From NCBI GenBank assembly GCA_020718315.1, contig DYSK01000047.1, positions 1 through 13,898 on the forward strand: DNA of 13,898 nucleotides. Direction: 5' to 3'. Shown piece by piece: positions 8,126-13,898 of this stretch. Below the pieces are notes generated by a model. It saw nothing but the letters and a program-made list of their open reading frames with translations. It was not told the origin of the DNA and ran no database searches. This stretch comes from Draconibacterium orientale. Its GTDB lineage: Bacteria > Bacteroidota > Bacteroidia > Bacteroidales > UBA12170. Made by a program: the position numbers and the translations under genes. Position 1 is the stretch's first letter. Each line of letters begins with the position of its first letter.

Positions 8126-8133
8126 TAAAGATA
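8126..8133 (-). promoter_or_regulatory. Weak -7-like element for the DUF2851 gene
   Basis: On the minus strand this reads TATCTTTA, one base off TAnnTTTG, 36 bases upstream of the ATG at 8089. No TTG is visible at the expected distance upstream. It is the best candidate in this gap for leftward transcription, but weak. Confidence 0.25.
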
Positions 8134-8178
8134 CAATTAATAAGTGAAATCGACCGAGTTTGATTCTTAAAAATTTCA

Positions 8179-8209
8179 TTTGCAAGCTGTTTATTATTCA
8201 TTAGATTTG
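8179..8209 (+). promoter_or_regulatory. Strong Bacteroidota-type promoter ahead of the glycosyltransferase gene
   Basis: TTTG at 8179-8182, a 19-base spacer, then TAGATTTG at 8202-8209 match both halves of the TTTG / TAnnTTTG promoter exactly. The -7 box ends 8 bases before the ATG at 8218, so transcription should start almost at the start codon (leaderless or very short leader). It also argues against the alternative GTG at 8209, which lies on the last base of the box. Confidence 0.65.
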
Positions 8210-8217
8210 TGCAAATT

Positions 8218-9354
8218 ATGCAATTAAAACAGCTTCATATTGTTAGCTTCGACAATCCTTTTCCTGCCGATTACGGTGGCGTTGTGGATGTTTTTTACAA
8301 ATTAAAAGCACTCAGCGAGCTTGGAGTAAAAATTCATCTCCATTGCTTCGAATATGGGCGCAAACCGAACAATTATTTAAATCAAATTTGCTCCTCAGTA
8401 AATTATTATCCCAGAAAAACAAAGCTTGCGAATGGGCTATCGCGGTTGCCTTACATCGTTCAAAGCAGAATATCGGAAAGCCTGATTCAAAATTTATTGG
8501 CCAATGATTATCCCATTCTGGTAGAAGGAATTCATTGTTGCAGTATTTGCTTAGATAGCCGATTGAAAAATCGTTTTTTCATCTTTCGTCCGTCAAATAT
8601 CGAACATCATTATTACCGCAATTTAGCAAAAGCGGAAACTTCCTTTGCCAAAAAATTCTTCTTTCACCTCGAAGCCATCAAGCTAAAGCGTTTAGAAAAA
8701 AAGCTTCAAAGTCCCAATCAAATATGGGGAATCTCCGAAACGGATACACCATATTTTAAAACACTTTTTCCGAAAAGCCGGGTGGAACACGTTCCTGGAT
8801 TTCATTCTGCCAATAGAATAAATTGCCCTGTCGGAATGGGCGCTTATGCCTTGTATCACGGGCATTTGGGAGTAGCAGAAAATAGAAAGGCCGTCCGCTT
8901 TTTATTGAAAAATGTTTTTTCAAAACTAGATTACCCACTCATTATCAGTGGAAAAACCCCTTCCAAAGAAATTGTAGCGCTCTGCAAAGAGCTCAAACAC
9001 GTACAGTTGATTGAGAACCCGGACGAAGCGAGCATGTTTCGGTTGATTCAGCATGCACATATTCATGTTTTGCCCACTTTTCAGAATACGGGCTTCAAAT
9101 TAAAATTGATTCATGCTTTGTTTAATGGTCGCCATGTTTTGGTAAACAGCAAAATGCTAAACGGAACGCCTTTTCAAAGCGTATGTCATCTGGCAGAAGA
9201 TGCTGCCGCATGGGTTTCGCAGATAGAAAAATTGGCCAATCTGGATTTTACTTTACAAGATATTGCCAAACGAAAAGACAGTTTATTTCCAAATTACAGC
9301 AATTCGGCGAATGCCGAAAAAATAAAAGCACTTATTTTCAATTCTAAAAACTAA
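8218..9354 (+). CDS. Glycosyltransferase, GT-B type (family 4-like)
   Basis: This predicted sugar transferase of 378 residues from the ATG at 8218 has no signal peptide. The N-terminal half begins LHIVSFDNPFPADYGGVVD (6-24), a strand-plus-glycine-loop typical of GT-B acceptor domains. The C-terminal half has YHGHLGVAENRKAVRFLL (213-230), then LIISG, then TFQNTGFKLKLIHALFNG (287-304), which sits where GT4 enzymes carry the donor-site EX7E motif. That acidic pair is not present here, and the segment is lysine-rich instead. The acceptor and donor sugar are unknown; no other polysaccharide or LPS gene is in the window. The stop is 3 bases before the symporter ATG, so the two are almost certainly co-transcribed from the promoter at 8179-8209. 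Family assignment is good; activity and substrate are not known. Confidence 0.8.
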   Translation: MQLKQLHIVSFDNPFPADYGGVVDVFYKLKALSELGVKIHLHCFEYGRKPNNYLNQICSSVNYYPRKTKLANGLSRLPYIVQSRISESLIQNLLANDYPILVEGIHCCSICLDSRLKNRFFIFRPSNIEHHYYRNLAKAETSFAKKFFFHLEAIKLKRLEKKLQSPNQIWGISETDTPYFKTLFPKSRVEHVPGFHSANRINCPVGMGAYALYHGHLGVAENRKAVRFLLKNVFSKLDYPLIISGKTPSKEIVALCKELKHVQLIENPDEASMFRLIQHAHIHVLPTFQNTGFKLKLIHALFNGRHVLVNSKMLNGTPFQSVCHLAEDAAAWVSQIEKLANLDFTLQDIAKRKDSLFPNYSNSANAEKIKALIFNSKN

Positions 9355-9357
9355 ACT

Positions 9358-11193
9358 ATGGCACTAGCAGCACTCGACTGGGGAATTATACTACTTTTTT
9401 TTGTTGGATTGATCGCTATCGCAATTTGGGCTTCGAAATCGGCAAGCAAAAGCGCCGCCAATTTTTTTGTTTCGGGACGTTCTATGCCTTGGTGGCTTTT
9501 GGGCGTTTCGATGGTAGCAACAACCTTTTCGGCCGATACGCCCAATTTAGTCACCGATATGGTGCGTCAAAACGGTGTTTCGTCCAATTGGATGTGGTGG
9601 GCTTTTTTACTTACCGGAATGTTGACCGTTTTTGTATATGCCAAACTTTGGAATCGCTCCAAAGTCTTGACCGATCTCGAGTTTTATGAAATCCGATATA
9701 GCGGAAATGCAGCTGCCTTTTTGCGCGGTTTTCGGGCTATTTATCTGGGTGGTTTCTTCAATATTATGGTGATTGCTTCCGTGTCGTTGGCACTCATAAA
9801 AATTAGTGCAGTTATGATTGGTTGGCCAGCCGACCGTACGCTTGTTTTGGCTGCCATTATCGTTGTATTTTATAGTGCTCTGGGTGGTTTGCGTAGTATT
9901 TTGTTTACCGATTTCTATCAGTTTTCGATTGCGATGGCCGGCGCTTTTGGTGCAGCCTATTTTGTGGTAAACAGTCCGGATGTTGGCGGACTAACGGCCA
10001 TGCTTGAACATCCTGCAGTAATTCCAAAATTGTCCTTCTTCCCCGATTTACAAAATACAGAACTGCTTATTGCGATATTCATAATACCGTTGGCTGTGCA
10101 GTGGTGGAGCGTTTGGTATCCGGGAGCAGAACCGGGTGGTGGTGGCTATATTGCGCAACGAATGCTTTCGGCTAAAAATGAAAAAAATGCCAGAGGAGCC
10201 ACTTTACTATTCAATTTTTTTCATTATGCTTTGCGTCCTTGGCCTTGGATATTGGTAGCCCTCGGATCGATGATTGTTTTTCCTGATATTGCTTCGATGC
10301 AAAACGCATTCCCAAATGTAGATCCCGGAATTATTAGAAACGATTTTGCATATCCTGCTATGCTTTCGCGCTATTTGCCCGTTGGTTTTTTGGGATTGGT
10401 AGTTGCATCGCTGATTGCTGCGTTTATGTCCACCACCGCTTCTCAGTTAAATTGGGGTTCGTCGTATTTGGTAAACGATTTTTATGCCCGATTTATAAAT
10501 AAAACTGCAAGCGAAAAACAGAAAGTGATGGCCGGCAGATTGTCAACAATCATCTTGATGTTCTTTGCTGTTCTCTTTGCTTTAGTCCTAAAAAATGCTT
10601 TGCAAGCCTTCAATATTTTACTTCAAATTGGGGCCGGAACCGGCCTCATATATATTTTGCGGTGGTTTTGGTGGAGAATAAATGTATGGACGGAAATTAC
10701 TGGTATGGTATCTTCGTTTTTGATTGCTATCGGGTTTATGCTCTATGAAAATCAATTTGCATTGGCCGATGGCTCCATCTCTTTGTTTGGTACACTTTTT
10801 TCGGCTACTTCTTGGGGAAGCATTAAAATAGTTTCGGGTGTTCTGCTTACAAGTGTTTTGTGGATTAGTGTTACTTTTTTAACACCACCGGTTGACGACA
10901 AAACCCTTTTGAATTTCTATAAAAAGATAAAGCCGGGCGGTTTTGGATGGAAGAAACTGATTTTGCGCGCCAAATTGGAAGGCCATTCCACCGAAAAAGA
11001 ATTGGATTTAAAATGGGATGTTCCAACAGGCATTTTGTGTATGATTCTAGGTTCTATTGCTGTTTATGGGGTTTTGTTTGCAACCGGATATTTTATTTAT
11101 TCCAATTGGTTGTGGGGTTCCATTTTTTCAGCAATAAGTCTTATTTCCTCTTTTGCCTTGTTTAAAAGCTGGGGGAAATTAACTACTCAATAA
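9358..11193 (+). CDS. Sodium:solute symporter, SSS family
   Basis: This inner-membrane transporter of 611 residues couples uptake of a solute to Na+. It has about 13-15 hydrophobic helices in the LeuT-like SSS arrangement. Landmarks are FFVSGRSMPWW (36-46), ALGGLRSILFTDFYQF (174-189), the loop YPGAEPGGGGYIAQRM (254-269) and FMSTTASQLNWGSSYLVNDFY (356-376). The last holds the Ser/Thr residues that form the Na2 site in characterised relatives such as vSGLT. A longer cytoplasmic loop (about 510-553), rich in Lys, precedes the last two helices. The solute cannot be assigned: sugars, amino acids, carboxylates and nucleosides all occur in the family. The ATG follows the glycosyltransferase stop by 3 bases, so expression is shared, but a functional link is not obvious. 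Next to it is a 78-base gap before the PspC gene. Confidence 0.92.
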   Translation: MALAALDWGIILLFFVGLIAIAIWASKSASKSAANFFVSGRSMPWWLLGVSMVATTFSADTPNLVTDMVRQNGVSSNWMWWAFLLTGMLTVFVYAKLWNRSKVLTDLEFYEIRYSGNAAAFLRGFRAIYLGGFFNIMVIASVSLALIKISAVMIGWPADRTLVLAAIIVVFYSALGGLRSILFTDFYQFSIAMAGAFGAAYFVVNSPDVGGLTAMLEHPAVIPKLSFFPDLQNTELLIAIFIIPLAVQWWSVWYPGAEPGGGGYIAQRMLSAKNEKNARGATLLFNFFHYALRPWPWILVALGSMIVFPDIASMQNAFPNVDPGIIRNDFAYPAMLSRYLPVGFLGLVVASLIAAFMSTTASQLNWGSSYLVNDFYARFINKTASEKQKVMAGRLSTIILMFFAVLFALVLKNALQAFNILLQIGAGTGLIYILRWFWWRINVWTEITGMVSSFLIAIGFMLYENQFALADGSISLFGTLFSATSWGSIKIVSGVLLTSVLWISVTFLTPPVDDKTLLNFYKKIKPGGFGWKKLILRAKLEGHSTEKELDLKWDVPTGILCMILGSIAVYGVLFATGYFIYSNWLWGSIFSAISLISSFALFKSWGKLTTQ

Positions 11194-11258
11194 GAGCGGA
11201 TGTAACTTTTAAAACAATTCTTGATCCAATCAAAAAAAGAAATTGTCTAATAATTTAA

Positions 11259-11266
11259 TATCTTTA
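11259..11266 (+). promoter_or_regulatory. -7-like element ahead of the PspC-domain gene
   Basis: TATCTTTA, one base off TAnnTTTG, ends 5 bases before the ATG at 11272. It lies within TAATATCTTTAA, which recurs with one base change ahead of the DUF2892 gene (13394-13405). No TTG is at normal spacing: the nearest leaves only 13 bases. If used, the leader would be essentially absent. Confidence 0.3.
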
Positions 11267-11271
11267 AAAAC

Positions 11272-11481
11272 ATGGAAACAAAAAGATTATATCGAAAATC
11301 GAACGAAAGAGTTGTTGCTGGCGTTTGTGCAGGATTGGGTGATTATTTTGGTATTGATAAAGTGATTGTTCGCTTGATTTGGGTTCTTTTGGTGGTGCTA
11401 GGGGGTATTGGCTTATTGGCCTATCTTATTTCGTGGATAATGATTCCACTTGACAACGCACCGCCCAATCCATACAAATAA
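11272..11481 (+). CDS. PspC domain mini-protein
   Basis: This 69-residue protein is made up of a single PspC domain. The polar start KRLYRKSNERVVAGVCAGLG (4-23) carries the typical R-x-x-x-AGVCAGLG-x-YFGID pattern. One hydrophobic stretch follows (about 31-57, VIVRLIWVLLVVLGGIG...ISWIMIP) and may span the inner membrane once or as a hairpin. In proteobacteria PspC senses envelope stress with PspB and releases PspF. Here no pspA, pspB or pspF gene is near, and small single PspC proteins are common in Bacteroidota with no established partner. It is flanked by 78-base and 71-base gaps, so it may be transcribed alone or read through from the symporter. A weak terminator candidate follows. Confidence 0.9.
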   Translation: METKRLYRKSNERVVAGVCAGLGDYFGIDKVIVRLIWVLLVVLGGIGLLAYLISWIMIPLDNAPPNPYK

Positions 11482-11482
11482 T

Positions 11483-11521
11483 CCGCTTCGTTTTGAGCAA
11501 TTGTTGAAGGTGGTTTTTTTT
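11483..11521 (+). terminator. Weak intrinsic terminator candidate after the PspC gene
   Basis: CCGCTTC (11483-11489) can pair with GAAGGTGG (11506-11513), a 7-bp stem with one bulged G and one G-U pair. Eight T residues follow (11514-11521). The loop is 16 bases. The stem is short, and the right side overlaps the -33 region of the next promoter. Confidence 0.35.
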
Positions 11522-11531
11522 GGTATATTTG
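11501..11531 (+). promoter_or_regulatory. Bacteroidota-type promoter for the carboxypeptidase-methyltransferase unit
   Basis: TTGTTG at 11501-11506 lies 20 bases (first TTG) or 17 bases (second TTG) ahead of TATATTTG at 11524-11531, an exact TAnnTTTG. The -7 box ends 21 bases before the ATG at 11553. This decides the start: the longer frame opening with TTG at 11520 would begin inside the promoter. Confidence 0.6.
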
Positions 11532-11552
11532 CGTCAAAACAAACACCCATTC

Positions 11553-12680
11553 ATGAAAATTTCTTCTGCTTTTGATGCCGGAAATATTGAAATTGTCTCC
11601 CTTTTCGATCCGGAAAACATCGAATTGAAAATTCGTAAAGATTCGGCTGCCGATTTTTTTCAATGGTTCTATTTCAGAATCCAAGAAGTAAAAGGCTTGG
11701 ATTTGAAAATAAACATTCTAAATGCTTCGGGGTCTGCTTTTCCGGAAGGATGGATCGATTATCAAGCCGTTGTTTCCTACGACCGAATTACTTGGTTTCG
11801 GGTTCCGACTACCTACGACGGCAAAAAGCTGATAATTGAATTTATGCCCGAATACAACAGCGTTTATCTGGCTTACTTTGCTCCGTATTCGCACGATCAA
11901 CATCTCAATCTTTTGAGCACAGCTCAGATGTCGCCAAACGCTCTTTTGGTCAATCTTGGAAAAACCGTCGAAGGCCGCGATTTGGATATGTTAGTGATTG
12001 GCGACGATTTGGATGAGAGCAAAAAGCGAGTTTGGGTTATTGCGCGGCAACATCCCGGAGAAACGATGGCCGAATGGTTTGTGGAAGGCTTTTTAAGCCG
12101 CTTGCTCGACGAACACGATCCAATTTCGAAAAAGCTCTTGCAAAAAGCGGTATTTTATGTTGTCCCAAACGTAAATCCCGATGGGTCGGTGCTTGGCAAT
12201 TTACGTACCAATGCAGCGGGCGAAAATCTGAACCGTGCTTGGGCGAATCCGGATGTAGAAAAATCGCCTGAAGTTTACCATATTTTAAAAACAATGGAAC
12301 TTACCGGAGTAGATTTGAATTTGGATATTCACGGCGACGAAACGCTTCCTTATACGTTTGTTTCGTCGATCGAGGGCATTCCTTCGTATGGCAAAAAGCT
12401 GAAAATGCTGGATGAGAAATTTTCGGCAAGCTGGGAGCGAATCACGCCCGATTTTCAAACTCAACACGGATATCCGAAAAACGAAGCAGGAAAAGCGAAT
12501 CTTAGTATTTGCTCCAAAGCGATTGGCGAAAAATTTAAATGCCTTTCGATGACCATTGAAATGCCATTTAAAGACAACGCCAATTTACCCGACGAAATTT
12601 TTGGCTGGTCGGCCGAACGATCCATTCGTCTTGGAGCTTCGGTGCTTAATCCTATTGCCGAAATTATGGACTATATTTGA
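11553..12680 (+). CDS. M14-family zinc carboxypeptidase, cytosolic carboxypeptidase (Nna1/CCP)-like
   Basis: This predicted metallocarboxypeptidase has 375 residues from the ATG at 11553 and no signal peptide, so it is probably cytoplasmic. Residues 1-125 look like the beta-sandwich domain that precedes the catalytic domain in the CCP/Nna1 subfamily. The catalytic domain shows the zinc ligands H167 and E170 in RQHPGE and H260 in DIHGDE. It also has NPDG (208-211), the substrate-binding NLNR (225-228, with Arg228) and W230, and a likely catalytic Glu336 in TIEMPF. All key residues are present, so an active enzyme is expected. Eukaryotic CCPs remove glutamates from tubulin tails. Bacterial members have no settled substrate; C-terminal acidic residues of a protein or peptide are possible. 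The promoter at 11501-11531 lies just upstream and the methyltransferase follows after 16 bases. Confidence 0.88.
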   Translation: MKISSAFDAGNIEIVSLFDPENIELKIRKDSAADFFQWFYFRIQEVKGLDLKINILNASGSAFPEGWIDYQAVVSYDRITWFRVPTTYDGKKLIIEFMPEYNSVYLAYFAPYSHDQHLNLLSTAQMSPNALLVNLGKTVEGRDLDMLVIGDDLDESKKRVWVIARQHPGETMAEWFVEGFLSRLLDEHDPISKKLLQKAVFYVVPNVNPDGSVLGNLRTNAAGENLNRAWANPDVEKSPEVYHILKTMELTGVDLNLDIHGDETLPYTFVSSIEGIPSYGKKLKMLDEKFSASWERITPDFQTQHGYPKNEAGKANLSICSKAIGEKFKCLSMTIEMPFKDNANLPDEIFGWSAERSIRLGASVLNPIAEIMDYI

Positions 12681-12696
12681 TAAATAATTACATACG

Positions 12697-13377
12697 ATGA
12701 ATGTTGAAAGCTTTTACGATCAGATAAGCAGTGGATACACCAAAATGCTGGATCGTTTGGTGCCTCGGTACAGCGAAATGTTGTGGATGATTTTGGATTA
12801 TATTCCAAAAGAGATGAACCCGAAACGGATTGTAGATTTAGGATCGGGAACGGGAAATCTAACCGAGGTGATGGTGATGCAATATCCCGATGCGGAACTT
12901 ATTGCCGTTGATTTGTCGTCTGCTATTTTGGAAGAATCGGCAAAGCGATTGAAAAAATATACTGCAATTCGGTATCTAAATTCGGATTTTAATACGCTCG
13001 ACTTTGAGCCAAATTCAGTCGATTTGGTTGTTTCTACCATCGCATTGCATCATTTAACGGATGAGCAAAAACAAAAGCTCATTCGGAAAATCTATTCGTG
13101 GCTAACGAAAGACGGTGTATTTATTTTTGGAGATCAATTTTCGGGGAGCACAACGCTCCGATACCAGCAACACATGAAAAATTGGAAGTTGGGAGCGGAA
13201 CAAAGAAATATTCCGGAATCGGAATGGGCGCTTTGGATGGATCATCAGGAAAGGCACGATTATCACACTACTATTGAAAATTATTATTTGTGGTGCAAGG
13301 AAGCCGGTTTCGAAAATAGCGATGTGGTTTGGAAATACCTTTTATGGACCGTATTTGTGACACATAAAAACACATAG
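12697..13377 (+). CDS. Class I SAM-dependent methyltransferase
   Basis: This 226-residue cytoplasmic enzyme has a Rossmann-like methyltransferase fold. The SAM-binding motif I is RIVDLGSGTGNLTEV (44-58). The acidic residue ending strand 2 lies in LIAVDLS (Asp71 region). Motif IV-like VDLVVSTIALHHL (about 108-120) and a strand with DGVFIFGDQF follow. The helical N-terminus, YDQISSGYTKMLDRLVPRYSEM, resembles the start of CmoA/UbiE-type small-molecule or nucleotide methyltransferases (RSVPGY-like), but that is not enough to assign a substrate. The last 70 residues are rich in Trp, Tyr and His and may form the substrate lid. The ATG is 16 bases after the carboxypeptidase stop, so it is very likely co-transcribed with it; a shared substrate is only a guess. 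Confidence 0.88.
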   Translation: MNVESFYDQISSGYTKMLDRLVPRYSEMLWMILDYIPKEMNPKRIVDLGSGTGNLTEVMVMQYPDAELIAVDLSSAILEESAKRLKKYTAIRYLNSDFNTLDFEPNSVDLVVSTIALHHLTDEQKQKLIRKIYSWLTKDGVFIFGDQFSGSTTLRYQQHMKNWKLGAEQRNIPESEWALWMDHQERHDYHTTIENYYLWCKEAGFENSDVVWKYLLWTVFVTHKNT

Positions 13378-13396
13378 AAATAATTAAATATTATAA

Positions 13397-13404
13397 TATC
13401 TTTG
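13397..13404 (+). promoter_or_regulatory. -7 element candidate ahead of the DUF2892 gene
   Basis: TATCTTTG is an exact TAnnTTTG, 60 bases upstream of the ATG at 13465, which would give a leader of about 50 bases. No TTG occurs at 17-23 bases upstream. The surrounding TAATATCTTTGA is nearly identical to the sequence before the PspC gene (11256-11267). Confidence 0.4.
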
Positions 13405-13464
13405 AATACACATTGACCAAGTGAGCTAGACAAAAGAATGTTCAACCTTAAAAACTAAATTGAA

Positions 13465-13671
13465 ATGAAAAGAAATGTAGGTGTTTTCGACAAAGTATTC
13501 CGCATTACAGTGGCGGTAATTATTGCGCTTTTGTATTATTTTCTAGACATTACAGGAACCGTTGGTTTGGTATTGATAATTTTGGCGGCAGTATTTTTGT
13601 TGACCGGATTGTTTAATTTTTGTGGGCTTTATACTCTTTTTGGAATAAACACGTGTTCGAAAAAGAAATAA
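13465..13671 (+). CDS. DUF2892 / YgaP-like small membrane protein
   Basis: This 68-residue protein matches the YgaP-type transmembrane domain (DUF2892). It starts MKRNVGVFDKVFRI, a basic amphipathic lead, followed by two hydrophobic stretches (about 14-27 and 32-50). It then has the family's FNFCGLYTLFGINTC ending with Cys53 and Cys64, before a short KKK tail. In YgaP this domain anchors a rhodanese (sulfur transferase) domain in the inner membrane and dimerises; here the rhodanese part is absent, as in many stand-alone members. The two cysteines may matter for redox or sulfur handling, but this is unproven. The gap to the methyltransferase is 87 bases and holds a -7 candidate. A strong terminator begins 15 bases after the stop. 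Confidence 0.88.
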   Translation: MKRNVGVFDKVFRITVAVIIALLYYFLDITGTVGLVLIILAAVFLLTGLFNFCGLYTLFGINTCSKKK

Positions 13672-13686
13672 ATTTTTGGTCGTTCG

Positions 13687-13729
13687 AAAAAACTCAAATT
13701 CAGTCGTCTGGATTTGGGTTTTTGTTTTT
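13687..13729 (+). terminator. Intrinsic terminator after the DUF2892 gene, probably bidirectional
   Basis: CTCAAATTCAG (13693-13703), loop TCGT, and CTGGATTTGGG (13708-13718) form an 11-bp stem with two G-U pairs in the plus-strand RNA. It is flanked by six A and by TTTTTGTTTTT. The A-tract on the left would supply the U-tract on the other strand, so it can also end the leftward gene at 13775. On that strand the two G-U pairs become A-C mismatches, so the leftward hairpin is weaker. Confidence 0.85.
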
Positions 13730-13774
13730 CAGGACGAATCAGGATTCTGACTAACATTTTTTCCGCATTAACAA

Positions 13775-13898
13775 TCAGGCAGTTGCAAATCCAACATCTT
13801 CAGGTTTGAGGTCAAATTTAGTGATATTTTTCTTGATTCTATCAACCAATTTTTGTTTTCTTTTTTGGTCGAGGAATAAATACTCTGTTGGTGGTTTA
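13775..13898 (-). CDS. 3' end of an unrecognised lysine-rich protein gene (cut by window edge)
   Basis: An open frame of 40 codons enters from the right edge and ends with TGA at 13777-13775. The visible C-terminus runs KPPTEYLFLDQKRKQKL, then VDRIKKNITKFDLKPEDVGFATA. It is charged, probably helical over the DQKRKQKLVDRIKKNI part, and without membrane segments. Support is indirect: there is no stop over the whole visible frame, the composition is plausible, and it sits opposite a bidirectional terminator in an otherwise empty end of the window. I do not recognise the family. The start and most of the gene lie outside the window. Confidence 0.5.
   Translation of the reverse strand, partial: KPPTEYLFLDQKRKQKLVDRIKKNITKFDLKPEDVGFATA

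Noticed and set aside
11211..11250. Imperfect inverted repeat (ACAATTCTT ... AAGAAATTGT) after the sodium:solute symporter gene
   Set aside because: The stem is AT-rich with a bulge and a loop of about 14 bases, and no T-run follows it, so it is not supported as a terminator.
12672..12679. TATATTTG, an exact TAnnTTTG, just ahead of the methyltransferase gene
   Set aside because: It is made by the last codons and stop of the carboxypeptidase gene, and the nearest upstream TTG leaves only 14 bases. Co-transcription is the simpler reading.
13775..13898. Possible H-NS-like assignment of the edge fragment, based on the ...LKPEDVGF... ending
   Set aside because: In H-NS-type proteins a similar stretch precedes the DNA-binding tail, whereas here the protein stops four residues later. 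The resemblance is too short to name a family.
1..13898. Search for a new defence, mobile or RNA-based system
   Set aside because: No transposase, integrase, nuclease-helicase or toxin-antitoxin pair, direct-repeat array, tRNA or structured RNA could be recognised. The gene set is ordinary chromosomal metabolism, transport and envelope functions.

Overview
The window looks like a piece of a Bacteroidota chromosome (Flavobacteriia/Sphingobacteriia/Bacteroidia-like). It is AT-rich. Several genes are preceded by the Bacteroidota-type promoter core TAnnTTTG, sometimes with an upstream TTG/TTTG at 19-20 bp, rather than by sigma70-like boxes or strong Shine-Dalgarno sequences. The protein families also fit: a DUF2851 protein, a protein joining five LysM repeats to a periplasmic-binding-protein fold, an AGCS symporter with a long N-terminal extension, and a Bacteroidota-type saccharopine dehydrogenase. 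I see no tRNA, rRNA, insertion sequence, prophage, CRISPR array or toxin-antitoxin gene. This reads as housekeeping chromosome, densely packed, with no gene-free stretch over 300 bases.

Layout. (1) Bases 1-980, plus strand: the 3' part of a saccharopine dehydrogenase-family gene, cut by the window edge. It converges on the next gene with only 3 bases between stop codons. (2) Bases 984-8089, minus strand, read from right to left: a DUF2851 gene, then after 82 bases a tight run of a two-TM potassium channel with an RCK/TrkA domain, a tandem universal stress protein (8-base overlap), an AGCS sodium:amino acid symporter (14-base gap) and the LysM/PBP1-like surface protein (49-base gap). (3) Bases 8090-8208: a divergent intergenic region with a near-consensus promoter for the rightward genes. 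(4) Bases 8218-13671, plus strand: a glycosyltransferase and a sodium:solute symporter (3-base gap), a PspC-domain mini-protein, a Nna1/CCP-like zinc carboxypeptidase followed 16 bases later by a class I methyltransferase, and a small DUF2892 membrane protein. A clear hairpin-plus-U-tract terminator follows. (5) Bases 13775-13898, minus strand: the 3' end of an unrecognised small, lysine-rich protein gene running off the window.

How the genes may work together: the channel/USP/AGCS/LysM run combines ion flux, a nucleotide-binding-type stress protein, amino acid uptake and a peptidoglycan-anchored ligand-binding-like protein. That suggests an envelope or osmotic homeostasis theme, but this is inferred from co-orientation only. 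The carboxypeptidase/methyltransferase pair is the other tightly spaced unit and has no obvious pathway. I found no convincing new defence or mobile system. The items most worth a second look are the DUF2851 protein (nuclease-like N-terminal motif and C-terminal cysteine cluster), the bacterial CCP-like carboxypeptidase, the LysM-PBP fusion, and a glycosyltransferase whose promoter sits so close to its ATG that the mRNA may be nearly leaderless.
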